Source: Candidatus Methylophosphatis haderslevensis (GTDB lineage Bacteria; Pseudomonadota; Gammaproteobacteria; Burkholderiales; Rhodocyclaceae). From it: a stretch of DNA of 64,000 nucleotides. A program made the position numbers and the translations under genes. Under the pieces are notes generated by a model. The model worked only from the letters and a program-made list of their open reading frames with translations, ran no database searches and was not told the DNA's origin. Each line of letters starts with the position of its first letter. The first letter of the stretch is position 1. The DNA lies in contig JADJSA010000006.1 of the NCBI GenBank assembly GCA_016711925.1, positions 124,001-188,000 of the forward strand. The letters run 5' to 3'. Below, in pieces: positions 47,006 to 55,044 of this stretch.

Positions 47006-49248
47006 CCGCGCACGCAATCGACGAAATAGGTCGGCTTCCCGTCAACCTCCTCCGCGACCAGACCGTGGATATCGGTCTCGAAGCCGGGGAATTCCTGGTT
47101 GAAGGTGCGGGCGAATTTCAGGTAGTTGACGATCGTGGTGTTGAACCGCTCGCCCGGAATCAGCAGCGGAATGCCGGGCGGATAGGGCGTCAGCAGCACG
47201 CTGGTGACGCGGCCCTCGAGTTCATCGATCGGCACGCGGTCGACTTCCCGGTGCGCCATCTTGGCAAATGCATCGGCCGGACGCATCGCCGGTTCCATGT
47301 TCGACAGGTACATCTCGGTGGTCAGCCGCGCGATGTCGTTGGCCTTGTAGAGTCCGTGCATCGCCGCGCTGAGGTCGCGCAACCCGACTCGTTCGTATTG
47401 CGGGTTGTGCGCAACAAACTCCGGCATCACCCGCCACAGCAGCGCATTGTCGTCGTGCGCATCCTTGAACTGCTGCAATTCGGTGACCAGGGTGTTCCAG
47501 CGTCCCTTGGTGATGCCGATGGTGAACATGATGAACAAGGAGTAGAGACCGGTCTTCTCGATGTTGATGCCGTGCTCGGACAGGTAGCGCGTCACCACCA
47601 CCGCCGGAATGCCGGTGTCGGCGAAGTCGCCGTCGACATCCAGACCCGGCGTGATCACCGTCGCCTTGATCGGGTCGAGCATGTTGAAGCCCGGTGCCAG
47701 GTTGCCGAAGCCGTGCCAGCGGTCATTGGCGCGCAGCATCCAGTCCTCGCGGTTGCCGATACCCTCTTCGGCCAGGTCGTCCGGACCCCACACCTTGAAC
47801 CACCATGAGTCGCCGAACTCGGCGTCGACCTTGCGCATGGCGCGGCGGAAATCTAGCGCCTCCATGATCGACTCCTCGACCAGCGCGGTGCCCCCTGGCG
47901 GCTCCATCATGGCGGCCGCCACATCGCAGGAAGCGATGATCGCGTACTGCGGGCTGGTGGAGGTGTGCATCAGATAGGCTTCATTGAAGCAGTGGCGGTC
48001 GAGTTGCCGCGTCTGCGACTCCTGCACCAGGATTTGCGAGGCCTGGCTCAGGCCGGCCAGCAACTTGTGGGTCGATTGCGTGGCGAACACCATCGACTCC
48101 ACGCACGGCTGGCGGTCGCGTCCGATCGCGTGCATGCCGCGATAAAAGTCGTGAAAAGTGGCGTGCGGCAGCCACGCTTCGTCGAACAGCAGGGTGTCGA
48201 TCTCGCCGTCGAGCATCGCCTTGATCTCATCGACGTTGTAGAGCACGCCGTCATAGGTGCTCTGGGTGATGGTGAGGATTCGCGGCTTGGATTTGATGTC
48301 GCGCGCGAACGGATTGGCGGCGATCTTTTTGCGAATGTTATCGGGCGCGAATTCATGCTTGGGGATCGGACCGATGATGCCGAAATGATTGCGCGTGGGC
48401 ATCAGGAACACCGGAATCGCGCCGGTCATCATGATCGCGTGCAGCACACTCTTGTGACAGTTGCGGTCGACAACCACGATGTCGTTCTGCGCCACCGTCG
48501 AGTGCCAGACGATCTTGTTCGATGTCGAGGTGCCGTTGGTGACGAAGAACAGGTGATCGCTGTTGAAGATGCGGGCGGCATTGCGTTCCGAGGCCGCCAC
48601 CGGACCGGTGTGGTCGAGCAACTGGCCGAGTTCATCGACTGAATTGCAGACGTCGGCGCGCAGCATGTTCTCGCCGAAGAACTGGTGGAACATTTGTCCG
48701 ACCGGGCTCTTCAGAAACGCCACGCCGCCCGAGTGCCCCGGACAGTGCCAGGAGTAGGAACCGTCCTGCGCGTAGTGCGTGAGCGCGCGAAAGAACGGCG
48801 GCGGCAGGCTTTCGAGATACTGCTTGGACTCGCGGATGATCAGGCGCGCGACAAATTCCGGCGTGTCCTCGAACATGTGGATGAAGCCGTGCAGTTCGCG
48901 CAGCACGTCGTTGGGAATGTGGCGCGAAGTACGCGTTTCGCCATACAGGAAAATCGGGATGTCGGCATTGCGAAAGCGGATTTCCTTTACGAATGCGCGC
49001 AACTGCACCACCGGCCGCGCGGCTTCTTCGGGCGAGCCGGAGAATTCTTCGTCATCGATCGACAGGATGAAGGCGCCGGCGCGCGACTGCTGTTGCGCAA
49101 AGCTCGCCAGATCGCCGTAGCTGGTCGTGCCGAGCACTTCCATGCCTTCGTCCTCGATCGCCTTGGCGAGCGCGCGGATCGACAGACCGCTGGTGTTTTC
49201 GGAGCGGAAGTCCTCGTCGATAATGACAATCGGGAAACGGAATTTCAT
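47002..49248 (-). CDS. PLP-dependent Arg/Lys/Orn decarboxylase
   Basis: A 748-residue fold-III-group (aspartate aminotransferase-like) basic amino acid decarboxylase. An N-terminal receiver-like wing domain (FPIVIIDEDFRSENTSGLSI) precedes the PLP domain with HCPGHSGG, DEAWLPHATFH and the PLP lysine in STHKLLAGLSQAS, and a C-terminal domain. It converts arginine, lysine or ornithine to the amine; the substrate cannot be fixed from sequence. Such enzymes serve acid resistance or polyamine synthesis. Confidence 0.9.
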   Translation of the reverse strand: MKFRFPIVIIDEDFRSENTSGLSIRALAKAIEDEGMEVLGTTSYGDLASFAQQQSRAGAFILSIDDEEFSGSPEEAARPVVQLRAFVKEIRFRNADIPIFLYGETRTSRHIPNDVLRELHGFIHMFEDTPEFVARLIIRESKQYLESLPPPFFRALTHYAQDGSYSWHCPGHSGGVAFLKSPVGQMFHQFFGENMLRADVCNSVDELGQLLDHTGPVAASERNAARIFNSDHLFFVTNGTSTSNKIVWHSTVAQNDIVVVDRNCHKSVLHAIMMTGAIPVFLMPTRNHFGIIGPIPKHEFAPDNIRKKIAANPFARDIKSKPRILTITQSTYDGVLYNVDEIKAMLDGEIDTLLFDEAWLPHATFHDFYRGMHAIGRDRQPCVESMVFATQSTHKLLAGLSQASQILVQESQTRQLDRHCFNEAYLMHTSTSPQYAIIASCDVAAAMMEPPGGTALVEESIMEALDFRRAMRKVDAEFGDSWWFKVWGPDDLAEEGIGNREDWMLRANDRWHGFGNLAPGFNMLDPIKATVITPGLDVDGDFADTGIPAVVVTRYLSEHGINIEKTGLYSLFIMFTIGITKGRWNTLVTELQQFKDAHDDNALLWRVMPEFVAHNPQYERVGLRDLSAAMHGLYKANDIARLTTEMYLSNMEPAMRPADAFAKMAHREVDRVPIDELEGRVTSVLLTPYPPGIPLLIPGERFNTTIVNYLKFARTFNQEFPGFETDIHGLVAEEVDGKPTYFVDCVRG

Positions 49249-49332
49249 GTCATGCCTCGGGGCAGGTACTTTGAGAGGCGCATAGTGTGACAGAGAACCC
49301 CGGCGCTGTGGATCGGCGCGCGCGGCACCGCG

Positions 49333-49986
49333 TCAGCGCAGCAATCCCGAAGCGCGAAACGATTTATCCAGCGTCTGGGCCAGGGCAAGTTGGCCGGCAG
49401 CATTGGGGTGCAGCGGATCGAGCCGCAGCCGGCCATCCGACAACACGTCGCTGACTGCGTTCTCCACCAGCATGGCGCCGCGGGACGCGGCCGTGTCGGC
49501 GTAGAAGGCCGCTGGTTCCAGGCGCCCGGTTGCCGCACGCAATGCGGAGGGCCGCGGTATCGCCAGCAGCGCAACGCGCACTTGCCGCTGACGCGCGAGG
49601 TCGACGATCGCAGCAAGGTTTGCGGCAATCTGTTTGTCCGCGGCTTGACGCAGCATGTCGTTGCCGCCGATTTCCACAATGATCATCTGGGGCTGGTGCT
49701 CGGCGAGCAGAGGGGTCAGGCGTTGCAGCGCGCCGTCCGAGGTGTCGCCGGATACGCCGGCATTGACGATCTGCCAGCCGCTGCGCCGCCCCAGCAGCTC
49801 GGGCCAGGCTTGCTCAGGCGGCAAGCCGTGGCCTGCAGTGATGCTGTTTCCAAGTGCTAACACGACCGCGCCCGGCGCGAGGGGCCTTTCGCGGTTTTCG
49901 CTGCATCCGATTGCCGGCGCCAGGCACAACAGTGCGAACAGCAGCGTGCCGATTCGGCGGTGAAACATTGCCATCCGCGCCATCAT
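49333..49986 (-). CDS. SGNH-hydrolase lipoprotein (TesA-like esterase)
   Basis: A 217-residue lipoprotein with signal TLLFALLCLAPAIGC, the lipid-accepting Cys at residue 28. Catalytic blocks: LGNSITAGHG with Ser (the usual GDS reads GNS), GVSGDTSDG, GGND and DPLHPN with the Asp-His pair. Probably a periplasmic lysophospholipase or arylesterase of the TesA type. The Asp-to-Asn change before the catalytic Ser is unusual but not disabling by itself. Several in-frame ATGs exist at the start. Confidence 0.82.
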   Translation of the reverse strand: MMARMAMFHRRIGTLLFALLCLAPAIGCSENRERPLAPGAVVLALGNSITAGHGLPPEQAWPELLGRRSGWQIVNAGVSGDTSDGALQRLTPLLAEHQPQMIIVEIGGNDMLRQAADKQIAANLAAIVDLARQRQVRVALLAIPRPSALRAATGRLEPAAFYADTAASRGAMLVENAVSDVLSDGRLRLDPLHPNAAGQLALAQTLDKSFRASGLLR

Positions 49987-50151
49987 GTTTGACCGTGCGA
50001 AATGTCCTCTGATCGTCTACCTTGAGCGTTGACGAGTTGCGGGATTGCCATTCGCTGCAAGGCCGATCGGGCACGATGCAAACGCGGATCATTCGCTGTG
50101 CGAACCGACCGCGCGCGACGCAGTCTCAAACAATGAGGTTGGCGAATTGAC

Positions 50152-50541
50152 ATGGTGAAGCGGATACGAATTTCCTGGCCGGGCGGCAGCGTTGTGGCGG
50201 CCTTGCAGCATACGCCGAGTTCCGACGCGTTGATCGGCTGCCTGCCGTTCAAGTCTGTTGCGCAAACCTGGGGTGAAGAAGTCTATTTCGGGCTGCCGAT
50301 CAGCGTCGATCTCGAGCCGAATGCGCGCCAGGTGGTGGAGCCCGGTACGGTGTGCATCTGGGTCCAGGGGCACTCGATGGCATTGCCGTTCGGCCCGACC
50401 CCGATTGCCGAAGGCAACGAATGCAAGATGGTGACGCCGGTCAACATGCTCGGCTGGCTCGAAGGCGATGCACGCGTGCTGGCCAAAGTGCGCGACGGCG
50501 ATCCGATCGAAGTGCACTTGGCCAACGGCGGCCGCACTTGA
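50152..50541 (+). CDS. Cyclophilin-like domain protein
   Basis: A 129-residue soluble protein of the cyclophilin-like (TM1367/DUF3830-type) family: IRISWPGGSVVAAL, then FKSVAQTWGEEVYFGLPIS and WVQGHSMALPFGPTPIAEG. Beta-barrel, function unknown. The 165-base gap before it shows no clear promoter. It ends 20 bases before a shared terminator with the convergent protease. Confidence 0.75.
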   Translation: MVKRIRISWPGGSVVAALQHTPSSDALIGCLPFKSVAQTWGEEVYFGLPISVDLEPNARQVVEPGTVCIWVQGHSMALPFGPTPIAEGNECKMVTPVNMLGWLEGDARVLAKVRDGDPIEVHLANGGRT

Positions 50542-50561
50542 GTTCTTCCGGTGTACCAGCG

Positions 50562-50589
50562 AAAACGCGCCGCAATTGCGGCGCGTTTT
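50562..50589. terminator. Bidirectional intrinsic terminator
   Basis: AAAACGCGCCGC and its exact complement GCGGCGCGTTTT flank AATT, giving a 12-bp stem with T tails in both directions between two convergent genes. Confidence 0.92.
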
Positions 50590-50626
50590 GCTTGTGACGC
50601 GGTGCGCTGGCCGTTGCCGCGCCCGA

Positions 50627-52096
50627 TCAGCCGATCTTGATCGGTACGAAGATGCGCGCCTCGCCGCGTTGCACCAGCAGTGCCATCCGGTTGCCGGACG
50701 ACTCGACCAGCTTGGCGAACGCGGCAACGTCATTGACCGGTTGATTGTTCAGGCCGACGATCACATCGCCGGGCTGAATGCCTGCGCGCGCTGCCGGACC
50801 CGCCACCTCTTCGACCACCAGACCGGCGCCGACACCGAGCTTGCTCTTCTCCTGCGGCTGCAGCGGCCGCACGGCCAGCCCGAGTTTGTCGCTGGCCGGT
50901 TTCTTGTCCGGCGTACTTGTTGTGCTTGCCACCTTCTCCGGGTTCATTTCAACCAGCTTGACTGACAGCTCGCGAGTTGATCCCTGACGCAAAACCTTGA
51001 TCTTCGCGTTGTCGCCTGGCGACATGTTGCCGATGATGCGCGGCAGGTCGGCCGACTCGGCGACTGTCGCGCCGTTGACCCCGACGATCACGTCGCCGGG
51101 CTGGATGCCTGCCTTTTCTGCCGGGCTGCCGATCTCCACCGAGCCGACCAGCGCGCCTTCCGCTTTGGCCAGTCCGAACGATTCGGCCAGTTCCTTGGTC
51201 AGCGGCTGGATGCCGACGCCCATCTTGCCGCGGGTGACCTTGCCGCTCTTGCGCAACTGGTCCGACACCTTCATCGCCACGTCGATCGGAATCGCGAATG
51301 ACAAACCCATGAAGCCGCCGGTGCGCGAATAGATCTGCGAGTTGATGCCGATCACTTCGCCCTTGAGGTTGAACAGCGGCCCGCCCGAGTTGCCGGGGTT
51401 GATCGCCACATCGGTCTGGATGAACGGCACCAGCGTTTCGTCGGGCAGATTGCGCGCCTTGGCGCTGACTATGCCCGCCGTTACCGAGTTTTCAAATCCG
51501 AACGGCGAGCCGACCGCGACCACCCATTCACCGACCTTCACCGAATTCGCATCGCCCATGCGGACGTAGGGCAGCCCCCTGGCGTCGATCTTGAGCACCG
51601 CGACATCGGTGCGGCGGTCGCTGCCGATCACCTTGGCCTTGAAGTCGCGCTTGTCGCCGAGCTTGACGGTCACTTCTTCCGCATCGGCGACCACGTGCGC
51701 GTTGGTCAGCAGGTAACCGTCTTCGCTGACGATGAATCCCGATCCCATGCCGCGCCGGGGTTGCTGGGGCTGCTGCTGGCGCCCGCCGTCGGGAATGCCG
51801 AAGCGGCGCAGAAATTCCTGCATCGCCTCGTCGGCCGGCCCGCCGCCTTCGAGCCTGGCGGCTCGCAACGACTGGGTGGTGCTGATATTGACGACGGCCG
51901 GTCCGACCGCTTCGACCAGGGTCGAGAAATCCGGCAGCGCGCGCGCATCGACCAGCGGTGTCGGGGCGCCGGCCTGCGGCGCGGTAACGACTGCATGGGT
52001 GCTTGCAACAAACGGGGTTCGATCGTTCGCGACAAAGGCGAACGCGACGACGGAAACCGCGGCGACCGCTGCGGTACGGCTGATCAATCGATTCAT
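50627..52096 (-). CDS. HtrA/DegP family periplasmic serine protease
   Basis: A 489-residue Do-type protease. An N-terminal helix (AAVAAVSVVAFAFVAND) serves as signal, the trypsin-like domain has the triad His in LLTNAHVV, Asp in RTDVAVLKID and Ser in NPGNSGGPLF, and two PDZ domains follow (~290-380, ~405-489). It degrades misfolded envelope proteins. A Gln-rich loop (~residues 105-112) is near the LA loop region. No sigmaE-type promoter or regulator is evident. Confidence 0.92.
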   Translation of the reverse strand: MNRLISRTAAVAAVSVVAFAFVANDRTPFVASTHAVVTAPQAGAPTPLVDARALPDFSTLVEAVGPAVVNISTTQSLRAARLEGGGPADEAMQEFLRRFGIPDGGRQQQPQQPRRGMGSGFIVSEDGYLLTNAHVVADAEEVTVKLGDKRDFKAKVIGSDRRTDVAVLKIDARGLPYVRMGDANSVKVGEWVVAVGSPFGFENSVTAGIVSAKARNLPDETLVPFIQTDVAINPGNSGGPLFNLKGEVIGINSQIYSRTGGFMGLSFAIPIDVAMKVSDQLRKSGKVTRGKMGVGIQPLTKELAESFGLAKAEGALVGSVEIGSPAEKAGIQPGDVIVGVNGATVAESADLPRIIGNMSPGDNAKIKVLRQGSTRELSVKLVEMNPEKVASTTSTPDKKPASDKLGLAVRPLQPQEKSKLGVGAGLVVEEVAGPAARAGIQPGDVIVGLNNQPVNDVAAFAKLVESSGNRMALLVQRGEARIFVPIKIG

Positions 52097-52258
52097 TGTG
52101 GGGTTACCTCCTTGAGCGCGGGTTGACGCCGCCGGTTGCGCAGAGTTCCGGGCACTTACAAAGCCTTACATACCGCAAATGCGGGCGAACCAGGCGGCGA
52201 TTGCCGATCAATCCCGTAAAATTGCGCTTTGCGCGACAATTTCAAGGGCGGGCCAAGC

Positions 52259-52906
52259 ATGCTCGAAGCTCGAATCATTCCCGTTACCGCTTTTCAGCAG
52301 AATTGTTCGCTGGTCTGGGACAGCGAAACCCGGCTCGCCGCCGTCATCGATCCCGGCGGCGATCTCGACAGCATACTGGCTGCGGTCGACGAAGCCGGCG
52401 TAACGCTCGACAAGATCCTGCTCACCCACGGCCATCTCGACCACGCTGCGGCGACCGCCGACCTGGCCGAACAGCGCAAGCTGCCGATCGTCGGCCCGCA
52501 GCGCGAAGACGCTTTCTGGATCGACGGCATGGCCGCGGCGGCCAGGCAATGGGGTTTTCCGCCGGCGCGTGCGTTCACCCCCGACCGCTGGCTGGAAAAC
52601 GGCGATGTCGTGGATCTCGGCAACCTGCGCTTCGAGGTCAGGCACTGTCCGGGCCACACGCCGGGTCACGTGATCTTTTTCGAACCGCAGTCGCGAGTCG
52701 CCTTCGTCGGCGACGTGTTGTTTGCCGGCAGCATCGGCCGCACCGATTTTCCGCGCGGCGATCATGGCACGCTGATCCGCTCGATTCGCGAGAACCTGTT
52801 TCCGCTCGGCGACGATGTGCGCTTCGTGCCCGGCCACGGTCCGATGTCGACCTTCGGCGACGAGCGGCAAAGCAATCCCTACGTCGCCGATCGCCTTTGC
52901 AGATAA
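52259..52906 (+). CDS. Metallo-beta-lactamase-fold hydrolase (YcbL/glyoxalase II-like)
   Basis: A 215-residue hydrolase with the zinc motif THGHLDHAAA, His in CPGHTPGHV, bridging Asp in FVGDVLFAGSIGRTDFPRGD and His in PGHGPMS. Its short length and GSIGRTD motif match the YcbL group, which hydrolyses thioesters such as S-lactoylglutathione. It overlaps the next gene by 10 bases. Confidence 0.88.
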   Translation: MLEARIIPVTAFQQNCSLVWDSETRLAAVIDPGGDLDSILAAVDEAGVTLDKILLTHGHLDHAAATADLAEQRKLPIVGPQREDAFWIDGMAAAARQWGFPPARAFTPDRWLENGDVVDLGNLRFEVRHCPGHTPGHVIFFEPQSRVAFVGDVLFAGSIGRTDFPRGDHGTLIRSIRENLFPLGDDVRFVPGHGPMSTFGDERQSNPYVADRLCR

Positions 52907-53262
52907 TAGTTCTGCCGGGTGCAAGCACTTACCAGTTGGTCGTCGAACTGGCGCGCCCGGCGCGCATCGCGGTCGGCCGGCTCGGCGCGGCGGACTTCCC
53001 GGCCGGAACCTATGTGTATACCGGCAGCGCGCTGCGCGGCGTCCAGGCGCGGGTGCGCCGTCATCTGGCGCACGACAAGCGGCTGCACTGGCATATCGAT
53101 TATCTGCTCGCCTGCCCGGATGCGCGGGTGACGACGGTTCGCGCCTCGCGCCTTGCCGAATGCGTGCTCAACCAGCGCACGCGCGGCGAAATCGTGCTCG
53201 CGGGCTTCGGTGCCAGCGATTGCCGCGCCGGCTGCGGCGCGCATCTGAAGCGCATCGGCTAG
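52897..53262 (+). CDS. DUF123 (GIY-YIG-like) protein
   Basis: A 121-residue protein: ARIAVGRLG, PAGTYVYTGSALRGVQARV and HWHIDYLL, the DUF123 pattern related to GIY-YIG nucleases. It may be a DNA-associated nuclease; some relatives are fused to endonuclease III. No ATG is available; a TTG at 52897, overlapping the hydrolase, is the likely start. Confidence 0.78.
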   Translation: MQIIVLPGASTYQLVVELARPARIAVGRLGAADFPAGTYVYTGSALRGVQARVRRHLAHDKRLHWHIDYLLACPDARVTTVRASRLAECVLNQRTRGEIVLAGFGASDCRAGCGAHLKRIG

Positions 53263-53299
53263 ACTCGGGCTCTGTCGCACAACGCTGGAGGCATTGCCG

Positions 53300-54244
53300 G
53301 TGACGCTGACCGACCTACGCTACATCGTTGCACTGGCACGCGAACGCCATTTCGGCCGCGCCGCCGAACGCTGCCACGTCAGCCAGCCGACGCTCTCGGT
53401 GGCGGTCAAGAAGCTCGAAGACGAACTCGGCGTGACGCTGTTCGAGCGCAGCGCGGCCGATGTGCGCATCACCCCGATCGGCGAGCAGATCGTCGAGCAG
53501 GCAAGCCAGGTGCTCGACCAGGCCACGCAAATCCGCGAGATCGCGCAACAGGGGCGCGACCCGCTTTCCGGCCCGCTGCGCTTGGGCGTGATCTACACCG
53601 TCGGGCCGTACCTGTTGCCACGGTTGATACCGATTCTGCGCGAACGCGCGCCCGCCATGCCGCTGGTCATCCGCGAGAACTACACCAGCCGGCTGGCCGG
53701 GATGCTCAAGCGCAGCGAACTCGACGTGATCGTGGTCGCGCATCCGTTTGCCGAGCAGGGTGTGGTCACCCAGCCGCTTTACGACGAGCCGTTCCGCGTG
53801 CTGATGCCGCGCGGGCATCCGTGGCAGAAGGAAAAACGCATCGCGCCAGCGCGGCTGGCCGAGGAGCACCTGCTGCTGTTGTCCGAAGGCAACTGCTTTC
53901 GCGACCAGGTGCTGCAGGTCGCGCCCGGCATTCCGCGCGACGGCCTGCCCGAGGCGCTCGAGGGCAGCTCGCTGGAGACCATACGCCACATGGTGGCCAG
54001 CGGCGCCGGCATTACCGTGCTGCCCAGTTCGGCGGTCGACGATCTGCCGAAATCGCAGCCGCTCATCGCCGTGCGGCCCTTCGCCGAACCGCAGCCTTCG
54101 CGCCGCGTGGCGCTGGCATGGCGGGTGACATTTCCCCGCTACGGCGCGATCGACGTGCTGCGCCAGGCCATCATCGACGCCCGCCTGCCGGGTGTCACGC
54201 CGGTGCTGGCCGGCAAGCGCGGCAGGCGCGCGAGCGCGCGATAG
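53300..54244 (+). CDS. OxyR-like LysR regulator lacking the second redox cysteine
   Basis: A 314-residue LysR-type regulator. The N-terminal helix-turn-helix (HFGRAAERCHVSQPTLSVAVKKLE) is OxyR-like, and the effector domain has EGNCFRDQV with Cys199. The partner Cys208, which forms the activating disulfide in OxyR, is Ala here. With the GTG start (8 bases after GGAGG) numbering matches E. coli OxyR exactly. The dps gene follows after 100 bases, a known OxyR target, so a peroxide-response role is likely. A TTG 6 bases upstream is an alternative start. Confidence 0.85.
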   Translation: MTLTDLRYIVALARERHFGRAAERCHVSQPTLSVAVKKLEDELGVTLFERSAADVRITPIGEQIVEQASQVLDQATQIREIAQQGRDPLSGPLRLGVIYTVGPYLLPRLIPILRERAPAMPLVIRENYTSRLAGMLKRSELDVIVVAHPFAEQGVVTQPLYDEPFRVLMPRGHPWQKEKRIAPARLAEEHLLLLSEGNCFRDQVLQVAPGIPRDGLPEALEGSSLETIRHMVASGAGITVLPSSAVDDLPKSQPLIAVRPFAEPQPSRRVALAWRVTFPRYGAIDVLRQAIIDARLPGVTPVLAGKRGRRASAR

Positions 54245-54344
54245 CGCCAGCCGATCGGCATCATTGCGATCGGTGATTGGCACTTTGCCGGTCCGACACC
54301 TACCATAGCGTCACACACCAATGACACGAGGAAGGGAACGAACC

Positions 54345-54854
54345 ATGGATATCGGCATTTCGGAAAAGGACCGCGAACGCATCGCCCAGGGCCTGTCGCA
54401 TCTGCTTGCGGACAGTTATGCGCTCTACCTGAAGACCCACGGCTTTCACTGGAATGTCACCGGGCCGATGTTCAACACTCTGCACCTGATGTTCATGGAG
54501 CAATACACCGAGCAATGGACTGCGCTCGACCTGATTGCCGAACGCATTCGTGCGCTCGGCGTGCCGGCGCCGGCTTCCTATGCGCAATTCGCCAAGCTTG
54601 CGAGCATTCAGGAAGAAACCGGCGTACCCGCCGCGCAGGAGATGATTCGCCAGCTCGTCGATGGCCAGGAGGCGGTCGCGCGCACCGCCCGCGCACTGTT
54701 CCCGGTGGTCGAAAAAGCGTCGGACCAGCCGACTGCCGACCTGCTGACCCAGCGCCTGCAGGTTCATGAAAAGACGGCCTGGATGCTGCGCAGTCTGCTC
54801 GATGGCGAGGCGCCCGCGGCGCGGCCCAAGTCCGCGAAACGCAAGGGCAAGTGA
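54345..54854 (+). CDS. dps: DNA-protecting ferritin-like protein Dps
   Basis: A 169-residue Dps dodecamer subunit: ferroxidase ligands in KTHGFHWNVTGPMF and the helix LHLMFMEQYTEQWTALDLIAERIRALG. A Lys/Arg-rich C-terminal tail (RPKSAKRKGK) could bind DNA. It oxidises ferrous iron with peroxide and shields DNA. It follows the OxyR-like gene; a strong AGGAAGGG ribosome site precedes the ATG. Confidence 0.94.
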   Translation: MDIGISEKDRERIAQGLSHLLADSYALYLKTHGFHWNVTGPMFNTLHLMFMEQYTEQWTALDLIAERIRALGVPAPASYAQFAKLASIQEETGVPAAQEMIRQLVDGQEAVARTARALFPVVEKASDQPTADLLTQRLQVHEKTAWMLRSLLDGEAPAARPKSAKRKGK

Positions 54855-54941
54855 CGGCGCGGGCGGCGACGCGCCGAATCTGACGCCGGGCAGGCCGCCA
54901 ACGCGCATGCCGTGGCGGCCTTGCTGCACCTGGCCCGCAGG

Positions 54942-55023
54942 GCAGGCATGCCGGGAATCCGCGTGTTTGCTTGCCTGCCGGCTAGGCAGCCCGGAGAGCC
55001 AGTATTCATGCGGCTCTCCGGGC
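54942..55023. repeat. Dispersed hairpin repeat, copy 5
   Basis: In the gap between dps and topB. GCCCGGAGAGCC (54989-55000) and its exact complement (55012-55023) flank AGTATTCATGC. It shares the GCCCGGAGAGCC head and CATGCGG of the other copies. The left part repeats GCATGCCGGGAATCCGCG. Confidence 0.75.
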
Positions 55024-55044
55024 ATGCATGTGAAGCGAAATTGC

